Assembly: GCF_004339085.1 (NCBI RefSeq)
Contig: NZ_SMFX01000001.1
Coordinates: forward strand, 1,992,242 to 2,056,241
Length of the DNA: 64,000 nucleotides
Reading direction: 5' to 3'
Source of the DNA: Thiogranum longum
GTDB lineage: Bacteria; Pseudomonadota; Gammaproteobacteria; DSM-19610
In this document: piece by piece, positions 26,664 to 36,799 of the stretch
Layout of the letters: each line of letters begins with the position of its first letter
Numbering within the stretch: position 1 is the first letter of the stretch
Translations under genes and position numbers: made by a program
The notes under the pieces: generated by a model
The model's database searches: none
The model's input: only the letters and a program-made list of their open reading frames with translations
Told to the model about the DNA's origin: nothing

Positions 26664-28748
26664 TTACTTCTTCGCGTCGCGTTCCTTCACTTCCTTGATG
26701 ACTTGTTCGGCCACGTTGTTCGGGCACGGTGCATAGTGCGAGAACTCCATGGAGAACTGGCCACGGCCGGAGGTCATGGTACGCAGGTCACCGATGTAAC
26801 CGAACATTTCGGACAGCGGCGCATCGGCCTTGACGCGCACGCCGGTCGGACCCGGCTCCTGTGACTTGATCATGCCGCGGCGGCGGTTAAGGTCACCGAT
26901 GACATCGCCAACATTGTCGTCCGGCGTGAACACGTCGACCTTCATGATCGGCTCCAGCAACTGCGGCCCGGCCTTGGGCACGGACTGACGGTATGCACCC
27001 TTGGCGGCGATCTCGTAGGCGACAGCCGAGGAGTCGACGGCGTGGTAACCACCATCTGTCAGGGTAACCTTCACGTCCAGCAGCGGGAAGCCGGCGAGTA
27101 CGCCTTCTTGCATACTGGTGCGGAAACCCTTTTCGACAGCCGGCCAGAATTCACGCGGCACGTTACCGCCGGTGACCTTGGATTCAAACTCGAAGCCACT
27201 GTTGACTTCGCCCGGCTCGATAACGTAATCGATCTTGGCGAACTGACCGGAACCACCGGTCTGCTTCTTGTGCGTGTAGCTGTCTTCGACACGCTGGGTA
27301 ATGGTTTCGCGGTAGGCCACCTGCGGCTTACCGACTTCAACATCGATACCGTGGGTACGCTTGAGGATATCGACCTTGATATCGAGGTGCAGCTCACCCA
27401 TGCCCTTGATGATGGTTTCACCGGACTCTTCATCGGTCTCAACGCGGAAAGAAGGATCTTCCTGGACCATTTTACTGATGGCGATACCCATCTTCTCGGA
27501 ACCCGCCTTGTCTTTCGGCGAGATGGCGATAGAGATGACCGGGTCAGGAAACACCATCGGTTCCAGTGTCGCCGGGTCCTTTGGATCGGCCAGGGTGTGA
27601 CCGGTCTGTACGTTTTTCATACCCACGATAGCGATAATGTCGCCAGCCTGCGCGGAACTGATTTCCTCGCGGTCATCGGCATGCATGACCACCATGCGGC
27701 CAATACGCTCGGTCTTGCCGGTAAAGGTGTTGAGAATGGTGTCGCCCTTGTTGATGCGGCCCGAGTAAATACGCACGAAGGTCAGCGCACCGAAACGGTC
27801 ATCCATAATCTTGAATGCCAGTGCGCGCAACGGACGGTCCGGGTCGACAATGGCGAATTTACCTGTCTCGTTACCTTCCATGTCCACTTCAGGTTGCGGC
27901 TTGACTTCGGTCGGGCTCGGCAGGTAATCGACAACGGCGTCCAGCACCAGCTGCACGCCCTTGTTCTTGAACGAGGAGCCACAGTAGGTCGGGAAGAAGT
28001 CCAGCGCGATGGTACCCTTGCGGATGCAACGCTTGAGGTCATCGACAGAAGGCTCTTCGCCTTCCAGGTAGGCTTCCATCAGGTCGTCGTCCTGCTCGAC
28101 AGCCGTTTCGATCAGCTTCTCGCGCCATTCCTCGACAATGTCAACCATATCGGCCGGCACATCTTCGAGGGTGTAATTCAACGGATCACCGGATTCATCC
28201 CAGACCCACGCCTTGCGCGTCAGCAGGTCGACCATGCCCTTCAGGTCTTCCTCGACACCGATCGGCAGCACCATAACCAGCGGGTTGGCGGCCAGCACAT
28301 CTTCGACCTGCTTGACCACGCGGTAGAAGTCGGCACCTATACGATCCAGTTTGTTGACGTAGATAATACGGGCAACTTCGGATTCGTTGGCGTAACGCCA
28401 GTTGGTCTCGGACTGTGGTTCCACACCACCGGATGCACAGAACACACCCACGCCACCGTCGAGCACTTTCAGCGAACGGTACACTTCAATGGTGAAATCC
28501 ACGTGTCCGGGGGTATCGATGATGTTCAGCCGGTGACCGTCCCACTCACAGGTGGTCGCAGCGGACTGGATGGTAATACCGCGCTCCTGCTCCTGCTCCA
28601 TGAAATCGGTGGTCGCGGCGCCATCGTGCACTTCGCCGATTTTGTGGATTTTGCCGGTCAGTTTCAGAATACGCTCGGTGGTCGTGGTCTTGCCGGCGTC
28701 CACGTGGGCGAATATACCGATATTCCGGTAGTTGCTTAGCTCTGTCAT
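26664..28748 (-). CDS. fusA: Elongation factor G paralogue (EF-G2 type)
   Basis: A 694-residue translational GTPase with all EF-G parts: P-loop AHVDAGKT at 14-21, switch-region RGITI, DTPGH at 78-82 and the guanine-specificity motif NKLD at 132-135. Domains II-V run through to the C-terminal [16 protein letters not shown] drives translocation and ribosome recycling. The canonical copy reads NKMD and lies in the str operon between rpsG and tuf. This one reads NKLD, has no str genes beside it and has its own terminator, so it is more likely a second EF-G such as FusB/FusA2. That paralogue assignment is inference. Confidence 0.92.
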   Translation of the reverse strand: MTELSNYRNIGIFAHVDAGKTTTTERILKLTGKIHKIGEVHDGAATTDFMEQEQERGITIQSAATTCEWDGHRLNIIDTPGHVDFTIEVYRSLKVLDGGVGVFCASGGVEPQSETNWRYANESEVARIIYVNKLDRIGADFYRVVKQVEDVLAANPLVMVLPIGVEEDLKGMVDLLTRKAWVWDESGDPLNYTLEDVPADMVDIVEEWREKLIETAVEQDDDLMEAYLEGEEPSVDDLKRCIRKGTIALDFFPTYCGSSFKNKGVQLVLDAVVDYLPSPTEVKPQPEVDMEGNETGKFAIVDPDRPLRALAFKIMDDRFGALTFVRIYSGRINKGDTILNTFTGKTERIGRMVVMHADDREEISSAQAGDIIAIVGMKNVQTGHTLADPKDPATLEPMVFPDPVISIAISPKDKAGSEKMGIAISKMVQEDPSFRVETDEESGETIIKGMGELHLDIKVDILKRTHGIDVEVGKPQVAYRETITQRVEDSYTHKKQTGGSGQFAKIDYVIEPGEVNSGFEFESKVTGGNVPREFWPAVEKGFRTSMQEGVLAGFPLLDVKVTLTDGGYHAVDSSAVAYEIAAKGAYRQSVPKAGPQLLEPIMKVDVFTPDDNVGDVIGDLNRRRGMIKSQEPGPTGVRVKADAPLSEMFGYIGDLRTMTSGRGQFSMEFSHYAPCPNNVAEQVIKEVKERDAKK

Positions 28749-28816
28749 GGTATCAACTCGTTAGCTGGTTAAAACATCATCGAACTGCACTTTCCGCCCA
28801 CCGAAAATAAAACAAA

Positions 28817-28838
28817 CCATGTTAAATCAATAACATGG
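28817..28838. other. Perfect inverted repeat upstream of EF-G
   Basis: CCATGTTA and TAACATGG, separated by six bases, lie 69-90 bp upstream of the EF-G start. There is no T-tract, so an operator is more likely than a terminator. The rest of the 28749-29014 spacer holds nothing I can name. Confidence 0.35.
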
Positions 28839-29014
28839 CTTGCATCTCGATAAAACTGGCGAAGAGGTGCCGTGCCGCGAACGCTGGCCAACCCACCTGC
28901 AGCAGATGGCCATTCCGTCCTAAATGGCCGCGTATGATACCGGAAAATGCCGGTTCTGTATGGAGAATTTATGGTTCCGTATAAAAATCAGTGAGACGGG
29001 GCGGTGTCACCCCC

Positions 29015-29623
29015 TTACGGCGCCCCGCTATCGTCGCCGGAAGCCGCGCGATAGAGAGAGCTGACACGAATCGCACGCGGCTCGATGATGCAAGCTTCGC
29101 GGCACTGGCCGCAGCCCGTACAGACCGTTGCATCAATTATCGGCTTCCAGTTTTCCCAGACCAGTGCTCCAGGTAGCGGACAGGACGCCGCGCAGGCACC
29201 GCACTCCGGACCCTGCCAAGGCAGGCACTGTTCAGTATCGATTTCAGCACGAGCCAGCTTTGGAGCTGGCAGCGGCTCATCCTCTTGCCGCTCCGGTAAA
29301 CGCAGGGCACCCGGTTCGCAGGCATTGACACAGGGCCAGTCCTCACACAGGTGACAGCTTTTGTGGCTGAGATCCAGTGCCGGTGAACCGGCGAACTGTA
29401 CGCCCAGGCGAGCCGGCAAAGGGAAAATAGTCTGGTGCGGGCAGGCCTCGATACAGGTGTTGCAACGCGTACAGGCGAGCAGAAATTCCAGTTCGTCGAG
29501 CGCATAGGGGGGGCGTATCCAGTGAGCCGCACGACGGGCGACCTGCCGGTCTGCTTCCTGGACCAGCGTCTCACCGGTCTTGCTCGCCACCTGGCGAAAG
29601 AATCCGCGTCGCGAAGCGTCCAT
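29015..29623 (-). CDS. napF: NapF-like ferredoxin
   Basis: A 202-residue iron-sulfur protein with at least three cysteine clusters: CTRCNTCIEACP, CHLCEDWPC and CTGCGQCREAC, plus C-x-ACAASCP. This is the NapF pattern of multiple 4Fe-4S sites. NapF is a cytoplasmic accessory of periplasmic nitrate reductase and is thought to help mature NapA. The start is the ATG at 29623, which shares one base with the stop of the upstream polyferredoxin gene (TAATG). Last gene of the nine-gene operon. Confidence 0.83.
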   Translation of the reverse strand: MDASRRGFFRQVASKTGETLVQEADRQVARRAAHWIRPPYALDELEFLLACTRCNTCIEACPHQTIFPLPARLGVQFAGSPALDLSHKSCHLCEDWPCVNACEPGALRLPERQEDEPLPAPKLARAEIDTEQCLPWQGPECGACAASCPLPGALVWENWKPIIDATVCTGCGQCREACIIEPRAIRVSSLYRAASGDDSGAP

Positions 29624-31152
29624 TACATTCTCATGATCATGGGCTGTGACAGTAGCCACAGGTGGAAACCGGTCATCAGCACCACAAACCCGAGCATGGG
29701 TGCCAGACGCCAGCTACCACTTTGCCCGCCATCGGCCAGCAAACTGCGTCCGCGGTGACGCACGATCTGTACGGCAATCCAGAACCCGAACACCATCAGC
29801 CCGGCCTGCAGGGCAAACAGGGTCTGCTGGGAGATCAGCATGTCAAAATGACGCGCGTGTTTTTCCGCCATGCTCAATGGCGCCAGACCGGTACCCAGTG
29901 GATTCTCGAACACGGCGCCTATACCAACACCCTCACGCACGAGGTGGTTAAGGTTATGCGCCATATGATAGGCGAACGCCAGTGGCAGGGCGACAAAGGC
30001 CAGTGTGGTGAACAGACGCCTGAATGACGTGCGCCCTATCAGCTGCCGTGTGATCGCTACAAACAGGGCATATACCAGTACCACAGCCAGCATACTGCCA
30101 AACATACCCACCGTGAAACTGGCCAGCAATTGTCCCGAGTCGTTCAGAATACGTGCAATATCACTCATCCAGGTTTCCCAGAATGGCATCATCGACAGGC
30201 CATGAAAGCCGGTCAGCGCCAGTAACCCGATCATGAACCAGGCTTCATCGTGGCGTGGTCGTGCATCCTGTACGGCCTCGACACTGGGCGAGCGTAACCG
30301 CCACGCCACGTTGTCGTGCGGGCAGCTGCGTACACAGTTACCACAGGAGGTGCAGTAGCTGTTCTGTTTCAGGCGCCCCATTACCAGCCAGGTCGGACAG
30401 GGTTCGGTGTCCTTGTCTCCGTAGTAACAGTCCAGCGTCTTGCAGTCGGCGCAGGTATTCGTATCAATCGGTCGCAGTTCGACCGGTGCCAGCTGGGAGT
30501 AGAAACCCACCGTACGCCCGACCGGGCAGAAGTAGCGACAAAATGCCTTGCGTTCAAAGATAGCCAGCGAACTGGTGGCCATCACTACCATCAGTAAAGA
30601 CACCGCCGCCGTGGCATACGGGTTCGTGGTGATACCCAGTCCCAGCTCCAGCCAGGTCAATGCAATAAACATCAGCAACGCCGGCCAGATGGTACGCAGG
30701 GCACGCGGCACACGCAGGTTAAGACTGTTGTTCGGCTCGGCGCGTTTCCACAAGCGACGCCGCACCAGCCACTGTGCCAGCGTGTCCCAGGGACACACCG
30801 CGCACCAGGCCGTACCCAGAAAGAACACAGAAAAAACCAGCCCCGCCCACCAGATGTTCCAGGTCAGCAGTGTGGCAATATTACGTTCCGGGATCTGGTT
30901 ACCAAACAGACCGGCATAAATCACCAGCAGAAACAGTGCGACAAATATCAGTTTCAGAAGCAGCAGAATTTTGGGGCTGGCGACCAGGTAACGAACAATA
31001 CCTCGCACCACGGGCACACGTGCAAGACTGTACACGGTAGCGCTGGCAGAACCGGGCAAAGGGGCAACAACCGCCCACAGGGTCAGGACGATCATGCCGC
31101 CGATCACCAGCATGCCCCATATTGCAGGCAGTCCCGGGTGAGTCATGATCAC
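29623..31152 (-). CDS. Membrane polyferredoxin, NapH/NosR-like, second copy
   Basis: A 509-residue protein, longer than NapH. It has about ten hydrophobic segments. Cysteine motifs of the NapH/NosR type lie on the cytoplasmic side: WCAVCPWD near 116-121, FCRYFCPVGR near 206, then TCADC, CYYGD and CTSCGNCVRSCP. The last resembles a 4Fe-4S ferredoxin site. It probably moves electrons between quinol and the periplasm or cytoplasm for the Nap-like system. It starts at GTG; its GTGA overlaps the previous gene's stop by 4 nt. Unlike NosR it shows no N-terminal FMN-binding domain. Confidence 0.78.
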   Translation of the reverse strand: MIMTHPGLPAIWGMLVIGGMIVLTLWAVVAPLPGSASATVYSLARVPVVRGIVRYLVASPKILLLLKLIFVALFLLVIYAGLFGNQIPERNIATLLTWNIWWAGLVFSVFFLGTAWCAVCPWDTLAQWLVRRRLWKRAEPNNSLNLRVPRALRTIWPALLMFIALTWLELGLGITTNPYATAAVSLLMVVMATSSLAIFERKAFCRYFCPVGRTVGFYSQLAPVELRPIDTNTCADCKTLDCYYGDKDTEPCPTWLVMGRLKQNSYCTSCGNCVRSCPHDNVAWRLRSPSVEAVQDARPRHDEAWFMIGLLALTGFHGLSMMPFWETWMSDIARILNDSGQLLASFTVGMFGSMLAVVLVYALFVAITRQLIGRTSFRRLFTTLAFVALPLAFAYHMAHNLNHLVREGVGIGAVFENPLGTGLAPLSMAEKHARHFDMLISQQTLFALQAGLMVFGFWIAVQIVRHRGRSLLADGGQSGSWRLAPMLGFVVLMTGFHLWLLSQPMIMRM

Positions 31153-31760
31153 GGTGCGCCCTCTTCACTGCTACGCGCGACACGTTCATCATGGCGCGCG
31201 GTGCGAATGCGATCACGTTGCAGACGCTTGCGCTGGAACAGGTTGGCCGCAATCAACACAACCAGCAATGCCACTACCGACAGCGTGACCGGACCCACGG
31301 GCGACGGTTGCCCGATGCGTAACGGGAAGTCGACCAGGTAAGGCTCACCATCCGCCTGGAACTCGGCGCGGATGATGTAGCGGCCATCATCACTGAACAC
31401 AAACCCCTGGCGAAACACGTTGTCATCCGGTGGCTGCACACCCAGCTGTTCCGGCTCCGCGCCACCAAACCAGGTATCGTCGCGCACGCTAAAGGTCACT
31501 TCGCCGGTAAAGGGTTCACCGCTATCCATGTGACTGGCATACAGGTTGATGCGCCCGGGTTCGCCGGCACGGGGAAACGCCGGGTACACCATGTAGGTTA
31601 CAAAATAATTGCCGATCTGGGTTTCGACCTGCATGCTCGGCGGTGTATTGGAGTCTTCATTCAGGCTGTAGGCCGGGCGCCCCAGCACGTGATGGGCAAG
31701 TACCGGTGCCATGAAGACGAGCAGACTGCAGGCGAGTAAAAACTGTCGAAGCATATTCAT
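31149..31760 (-). CDS. Periplasmic FixH/YtkA-like membrane-anchored protein
   Basis: A 203-residue protein with a signal peptide (ending PVLAHH), a beta-sandwich-like periplasmic domain (about 45-145) containing FRQGFVFSDDGRYIIRAEF, and a C-terminal membrane helix (about 150-172) followed by a basic tail. The domain resembles FixH/YtkA-type proteins found beside cytochrome and copper-handling operons. Function unknown. Its ATGA overlaps the stop of the preceding napG-like gene. No Nap operon I know has this gene, so it marks the operon as unusual. Confidence 0.65.
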   Translation of the reverse strand: MNMLRQFLLACSLLVFMAPVLAHHVLGRPAYSLNEDSNTPPSMQVETQIGNYFVTYMVYPAFPRAGEPGRINLYASHMDSGEPFTGEVTFSVRDDTWFGGAEPEQLGVQPPDDNVFRQGFVFSDDGRYIIRAEFQADGEPYLVDFPLRIGQPSPVGPVTLSVVALLVVLIAANLFQRKRLQRDRIRTARHDERVARSSEEGAP

Positions 31761-32368
31761 ACGCTGTGTCGGGCAACCGTTCCTTCCGAACGTTTCACGA
31801 TGCGGATTGGCAGGCTGGGGTGTGGACAAACTTCCACGCATAGCCCGCAACCGACACATTCCTGCTTGACGATTGGCTGGTACTGGTTCCAGAATTTAAA
31901 GCCGATAGCGCGTTCTCCCAACGGACAAATGCTGACGCAGGCACCGCAGATGCCGCGATCCACCCACGGGTAGCAGGCACTGCGATCTATCTGGGCAACC
32001 CCCATGTCGACGTCATTGCGCGGCACCTCGGTCAGCGCCTCGGTGGGACAGGCCTGCATGCATTTGCTGCACAGGATACAGGCTTTCTGTTCCGGGTCGA
32101 TATAGGGTGTATTGGCCCGGTCGCCACCTTCACGCTGGTAGAACTGTATACAACGTGGTGGGCAGACTTCGCCACACAGTCCACAGCCAATACAGGCGCT
32201 ATTGAAGGCCAGATCGTCTTTCAATGCACCGGGGGGGCGCAGGTGTGTACTGAAGTCCGCCCGCGCTTCCGGCATCGTGAGCCGCACCAGGCCATAAGGC
32301 AATGTACTGGCAGCGGTGATACCCGCGGCATAGATGAGTCGTTGTAAAACGGTGCGCCGCTGAATCAT
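31757..32368 (-). CDS. napG: NapG-like periplasmic ferredoxin, second copy
   Basis: A 203-residue ferredoxin-type protein with four 4Fe-4S cysteine motifs: CIGCGLCGEVCPPRC, CILCSKCMQACP, CGACVSICP and CVGCGLCVEVCP. The N-terminus MIQRRTVLQR followed by a hydrophobic stretch is a twin-arginine export signal. NapG passes electrons from NapH to the periplasmic reductase. GGAGG precedes the ATG, and the ATGA overlaps the napH stop by 4 nt. This is the second NapG-like gene in the operon. Confidence 0.83.
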   Translation of the reverse strand: MIQRRTVLQRLIYAAGITAASTLPYGLVRLTMPEARADFSTHLRPPGALKDDLAFNSACIGCGLCGEVCPPRCIQFYQREGGDRANTPYIDPEQKACILCSKCMQACPTEALTEVPRNDVDMGVAQIDRSACYPWVDRGICGACVSICPLGERAIGFKFWNQYQPIVKQECVGCGLCVEVCPHPSLPIRIVKRSEGTVARHSV

Positions 32369-33369
32369 GCGACCTCCTTCGACGGCTGGTCAGCCGGGTG
32401 TTCACGCTGGTAACGCTTGCCCAGGTGTCCATAGCCCTGGTACCCCACATCCTTCAGCTTGATTTCAAACGTCAGGGCATCTGTCGGGCAGACGGCAATA
32501 CAGGCCGTACAGTTATTACACTCCTGTCCAAATCCATCCCTCAGAGGATCGAGACCGAACTCACATATGGCATTGCACTTGGCGCAATCGTTACAGTTCT
32601 CGACGATACGCTGAATGCGCAGCAGGCGATAACGGCCGAGCAAGGAGTAAAGCGCTCCGCCCGGACACAGGTAACGACAAAAACCCCGCTGTGACACGAG
32701 CAGGTCAAACAGCAATGTCACGGCAAAGAACACGGCACCTGCGCCAAAGCCACCCAGTGCAACCGCGTAATAGATTTCCCGCCCGACCACGGCCGGCGGA
32801 TAGACCGCAGCCACCAGGACCGAGCCGGTCACCATGGATAGCACCAGACCGGCAAACAGCACCACATATTTGAAACGCTTGTCGAGATGACGGCGCCCGG
32901 TATGCAACCCCATTCGCCGCAGCAGAACGGCGAAGTTACTGTTCAGTTCATACAGAAAACTGGCCGGACAGATCCAGCCGCAGTAGAAACGTCCTAACAA
33001 TACCGTAAGCAGTACCGGGATGAGTGCCGTCAGCAGGAACGGGGTATACAGGTTCATCCCCGCCGCCATCTGCCCCAGCGCTGCCAGCGGATCACTGAGC
33101 TTGAGACCAAAAAAAGTCCCGGACCAGGTGTTACCCTTGATGGCATCCAGGTCTTCGGCAGGATCCTTGACAAACGGCCTGGTCAGCATTTCCATGGTGT
33201 CGTACAGTTCTTTTTCCTGCGGCGCCAGCAGGTCGTAGGCGTGTGCCGACACGTAAGTCTGGTAAACGTGCAGGAACGGCAACAACACCAGCATCGAAAA
33301 TACCGTCGCCAGCGTCAGCCAGCGCAGTTTGTTGAGGTGTCGCCAGAGAAATAACGGTTTAGCCTTCAT
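32365..33369 (-). CDS. napH: NapH-like membrane polyferredoxin
   Basis: A 334-residue quinol-linked protein. It has four to five membrane helices; the conserved FYCGWICPASFLYEL and FCRYLCPGGALYSLLG motifs flank helices, and a C-terminal ferredoxin domain carries CNDCAKCNAIC and CNNCTACIAVCP. NapH, with NapG, forms a route for electrons from ubiquinol to periplasmic nitrate reductase. It starts 8 bp after the first napG-like gene and overlaps the second by 4 nt. Compared with E. coli NapH it has a larger periplasmic loop (about 40-95). Confidence 0.85.
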   Translation of the reverse strand: MKAKPLFLWRHLNKLRWLTLATVFSMLVLLPFLHVYQTYVSAHAYDLLAPQEKELYDTMEMLTRPFVKDPAEDLDAIKGNTWSGTFFGLKLSDPLAALGQMAAGMNLYTPFLLTALIPVLLTVLLGRFYCGWICPASFLYELNSNFAVLLRRMGLHTGRRHLDKRFKYVVLFAGLVLSMVTGSVLVAAVYPPAVVGREIYYAVALGGFGAGAVFFAVTLLFDLLVSQRGFCRYLCPGGALYSLLGRYRLLRIQRIVENCNDCAKCNAICEFGLDPLRDGFGQECNNCTACIAVCPTDALTFEIKLKDVGYQGYGHLGKRYQREHPADQPSKEVA

Positions 33370-33377
33370 ACTCTTCT

Positions 33378-33950
33378 TTACCCGTAGTCAGGGACAATAC
33401 GAATTGCTTGCGGCATCTGAATGCAAGAACGCTCACACAACCCACATCCCACGCATTTGTCAGTGACATGTGGTTGTTCCAGTAATCCAACAGTGATGGC
33501 AACATCCTGCAGCGGGCAGGCGCGGTAACAAACACCGCAGGTCTTGCCCTGGTATGACAGACACAGGCGTTTATCGACCACGGCATGGCCCATGCGAACG
33601 CCTTCAAGGATTGGCTCCAGTTCACGTACAATAGGCTGAATGGCGCCACTGGGGCACACATCACCACACTTCATACACAGGATGCAGGCCTTTTCACGCG
33701 GGATAATATAAGGCGTATCCAGCGAAGCCAGACCATTCCCCATGCCAAAATAACTGATGCAGCGGTTGGGGCAGGCTTCTCCACACTGGCCACAACGGAT
33801 GCAACGGCTGAGAAACTCGTCTTCCGCAACTGCACCCGGTGGACGCAGGTAGCGCAACGAGGAGCGTTTGGGCATGGCTGCAGACGCAACCGGTGCAGTG
33901 GCTGTTGCAGCCGCTACACCGATCGATTTGATAAACGTTCTGCGTTGCAT
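33378..33950 (-). CDS. napG: NapG-like periplasmic ferredoxin, first copy
   Basis: A 190-residue protein with a twin-arginine signal (QRRTFIK) and four 4Fe-4S motifs: CIRCGQCGEACPNRC, CILCMKCGDVCP, CGVCYRACP and CVGCGLCERSC. It matches NapG, which relays electrons from NapH to NapA. The start is the ATG at 33950, which places the Tat motif at residue 2. A second NapG-like gene lies two genes downstream; the two differ clearly, so they may serve different polyferredoxins. Confidence 0.86.
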   Translation of the reverse strand: MQRRTFIKSIGVAAATATAPVASAAMPKRSSLRYLRPPGAVAEDEFLSRCIRCGQCGEACPNRCISYFGMGNGLASLDTPYIIPREKACILCMKCGDVCPSGAIQPIVRELEPILEGVRMGHAVVDKRLCLSYQGKTCGVCYRACPLQDVAITVGLLEQPHVTDKCVGCGLCERSCIQMPQAIRIVPDYG

Positions 33951-33972
33951 GTTAAACCCGACCTGATTCACC

Positions 33973-34054
33973 CGCCATTGCGAGCAGTGCGAGGTAATCT
34001 CCATGACAGGGTGCAAGGCCTCGGGAGATTGCCGCGCTTCGCTCGCAATGACGG
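33973..34054. repeat. REP-like palindromic repeat between napA and napG
   Basis: Imperfect inverted repeat of about 30-bp arms: CGCCATTGCGAG...GTAATCTCC on the left, GGGAGATTGCCGC...CGCAATGACGG on the right. It belongs to the common CGTCATTGCGAG...GGCAATCTC family. Lying inside the operon, it could form a stem in the transcript and separate expression of napA from the genes after it. Confidence 0.75.
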
Positions 34055-34081
34055 GATATCGTTACTCACCAGACCTACTCA

Positions 34082-36784
34082 CTAGATCTTCTCGATACGC
34101 GCTGCGGACTTCTTGAAGTCCACCTGCCCGGACACCGGATCCCACACGCGACTGGTAACACGATTCGCCAGCCACTTGTTCTTCTCCGGCACCGCGCTGT
34201 CAGCCACCGACAGGTTCCAGGGACCGAACATATACCCCCGCGGTACGTTGTTACGCGCCGGTTTAACCAGGCTGTTGGTACCAACCTGCGCACGCGCTTC
34301 AAGTTGGCCGCGTCGTGTAACGACACGCACCTTGTCGCCGTCCTTGATGCCGAGCTCCCTGGCATCCTCGGGATGCATCTCGACATACATTTCCGGCACC
34401 AGTCGTCGCGTGGTCGGACTGCGGTTGGACTTGGCGGTATGGAAGTGCTCGTACACCACGCCAAGACCGAACCAGTAGGGATATTTATCCTTCGGAACCT
34501 TGTCCCAGGTACGGCCACGGAACTTCTCGTCCGGCAGATCCGGCGTAAGACCCTTGTCGCGTGCTTCCTTGATCAGATCCATATGATCGATGGTGTAGTG
34601 ATCCTTCTTCGTACCGAACTCCATCAGCTTGTGCGTCAGTTCCTCGCGATTACTGTAGTCCTGCTGGCACAGTTTCATGTGCACCTTGCCATCCCTGGTG
34701 CGGAAATACCCGTAGGGCCGGTTCTCCCACTGCCCTTCCTGCATCATGTAACGACGTTTGGTGCCGCCATTCTTGGCAATCTCGTAGGTCGGCGCCGGCC
34801 ACTGGATACCACGCAATTGCTTGAGTTGCTCATACGGTGAAAGACCATCGAGCTTTTCGCGCTCGAGGATGCCGGTAAGATCAGTATCGGTCCCGGCTGA
34901 AGCGCGGCATACATCGCGGAACACTTCCTCGGTGTCGATAAAGCCGTTCTTGTCGGTCTTCCAGGGGAAGATCTTGTCGCCATCCATCCCCAGCAGATTG
35001 GCAATCTCCTTGCCCTTGTGCACCACCAGATCGAGATCTGGCAGGCAACCCTTGGGTGGCATTGCCGCCTGTTCGCAGATATTGATACGCCGCTCGGAAC
35101 TGATGTACACCCCGTTGACTTCACCCCAGGTTGCTGCCGGGAAGATTACGTCGGCGTACAGGTTATTGGGTGCATGACGATAAATTTCCTGCACCACGGT
35201 AAAGATCTTGCTCAGCGCCGGTCTTACCAGGTTCTCCTGGTCGGGCAGGTCGATATGTGTGGCATAGACCATAAACATGGCCTTTACCTCTCCCTTCAGG
35301 ACGCGCTCCATCATGCCTACAGCCATGCCAGGATTCTCGGAGTTCATGGCGGTTTTCAGGTTCGCTTCCGGCACCCGCCAGTGCTTGGCCATGTGCAGGC
35401 GATGCTTGTCGTTCTTCAGGGGCTCGTTGAACGGCAAACGCCCGGTCAGACCACCGGTGAAGCGCTCACCCATCGCATTGGGCTGGCCGGTCATGGAGAA
35501 TGGACCACAGCCCGGTTTGGCCAGGTTACCGGTCAGCGTCAGCAGGTTCACAATGGAAATAACGTTGTGCTGGCCGTGAATGTGCTGGTTGTAACCGATG
35601 CCCCACATGATGATGACACCGCCGTAACCCTTGCCGCTCTGCTTGCCCTTGCTGCGCGCAAGCCGCTTGCGGGTCGCGTCGGCGAACATGCTTGCGACGC
35701 GACGGATCAACTCCGGTGACACATCGTGATTGGGGCCACCCATGCGGTCCTGTACCTGTTCCGGGCTGTAGTCCTTCTTGACACCATCAACATAGGCCTC
35801 CCAGCCTTTGACATGCGCCTTGAGGAAATCCCAGTCAATCACATCCGGGTGCTCTGCGAGCAGAACATGTGCGATCGAATTCAGAAAGCTGATGTCTCCA
35901 TTCAGGATAGGCACGTGCACGGAGTTATCCGGATCAATGTCCTCATAACCCATGACCGTACCCGTACGCCGCGGATCGACCACGACGGTCGGGATATCCG
36001 CCTTCTTCTTGTAGTCGGCCGCACGCCAGAAAATGATCGGGTGTGACTCGCGGGCGTTATGTCCGAAATGCATGATCATGTCGCACATCTCGATGTCATC
36101 ATAGGCCAGTGGCGGCGTATCGGAACCGAGCGTAGCGAAGTAGCCGGTGACCGCGGATGTCATACACATACGCGCATTGGCCTCGATGGTGTTGGAACCC
36201 AGCACACCTTTCATAAACAGGTTTTCCAGGTACTGGCCTTCCATGGTGAGCTGGCCGGAACCGTACAGGCCGATCGAGTTACCGCTGTATTTTTTCGCCA
36301 GGTGCGCAATTTTGTGCGCCACCATTTCGGAGGCTTCCTTGTAGGGCACGCGGACAAAGTGTTCGTCATCGAACGACCCCTTGGTCTTTGTCACATACTC
36401 CAGGTCACCGTGTCCGGGTTTTTTCCACTCGGCCCAGACATCCTTGCGTACATAGGGGTCACCCTCCATGCGATCCACATAGATCGGCTCGGCGGCGGTC
36501 AGGCCCTTGATGCACTGCAGACCATAGTTGGTCGGGTGGTCCTTGTCGGGACGCATGGAAACAATCTTGCCATTCTCCACCTGTATAACCGTGCCGCAGC
36601 CCACGCCACAGTAGGGGCATTGCGCCAGCGCCGTGGTGCGCGTGGCGGTATCTCCGGCCGATGCAGCAGGCGCTGCTTCAAGCTCCGGGTTTACACCGAT
36701 AAACAGGCTTGATCCAGCTGCCGAACCAGTAATGAAGCTGCTTCCCTTGAGGAAGTTCCTTCGTGTCATTTTAAAACGTTTCAT
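34082..36784 (-). CDS. napA: NapA-like periplasmic molybdopterin oxidoreductase
   Basis: A 900-residue enzyme with a Tat signal (TRRNFLK at 7-13). The 4Fe-4S site is C56, C59, C63 and C91 in CPYCGVGCG...LQCIKG. The probable Mo ligand is C207 in ANARMCMTSAV. Later NapA features are GIGYNQHIHGQHN, LTGNLAKPGCGPFSMTGQPNAMG and the C-terminal RRLVPEMYVEMHPEDARELG. It should reduce nitrate in the periplasm, but a related oxyanion cannot be excluded. It is somewhat longer than E. coli NapA (about 828). AGGAGG lies eight bases upstream. No napB or napD is present in the operon. Confidence 0.85.
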   Translation of the reverse strand: MKRFKMTRRNFLKGSSFITGSAAGSSLFIGVNPELEAAPAASAGDTATRTTALAQCPYCGVGCGTVIQVENGKIVSMRPDKDHPTNYGLQCIKGLTAAEPIYVDRMEGDPYVRKDVWAEWKKPGHGDLEYVTKTKGSFDDEHFVRVPYKEASEMVAHKIAHLAKKYSGNSIGLYGSGQLTMEGQYLENLFMKGVLGSNTIEANARMCMTSAVTGYFATLGSDTPPLAYDDIEMCDMIMHFGHNARESHPIIFWRAADYKKKADIPTVVVDPRRTGTVMGYEDIDPDNSVHVPILNGDISFLNSIAHVLLAEHPDVIDWDFLKAHVKGWEAYVDGVKKDYSPEQVQDRMGGPNHDVSPELIRRVASMFADATRKRLARSKGKQSGKGYGGVIIMWGIGYNQHIHGQHNVISIVNLLTLTGNLAKPGCGPFSMTGQPNAMGERFTGGLTGRLPFNEPLKNDKHRLHMAKHWRVPEANLKTAMNSENPGMAVGMMERVLKGEVKAMFMVYATHIDLPDQENLVRPALSKIFTVVQEIYRHAPNNLYADVIFPAATWGEVNGVYISSERRINICEQAAMPPKGCLPDLDLVVHKGKEIANLLGMDGDKIFPWKTDKNGFIDTEEVFRDVCRASAGTDTDLTGILEREKLDGLSPYEQLKQLRGIQWPAPTYEIAKNGGTKRRYMMQEGQWENRPYGYFRTRDGKVHMKLCQQDYSNREELTHKLMEFGTKKDHYTIDHMDLIKEARDKGLTPDLPDEKFRGRTWDKVPKDKYPYWFGLGVVYEHFHTAKSNRSPTTRRLVPEMYVEMHPEDARELGIKDGDKVRVVTRRGQLEARAQVGTNSLVKPARNNVPRGYMFGPWNLSVADSAVPEKNKWLANRVTSRVWDPVSGQVDFKKSAARIEKI

Positions 36785-36799
36785 ACTCTTGCCTCCTGA

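Noticed and set aside
27042-28739. 565-residue open frame on the plus strand opposite EF-G
   Set aside because: It is the antisense shadow of a clear EF-G gene; its composition is His/Arg/Val-rich and shows no domain.
29623-31152. Calling the 509-residue polyferredoxin NosR
   Set aside because: NosR has a periplasmic FMN-binding domain at its N-terminus, which is absent here, and there is no nosZ nearby.
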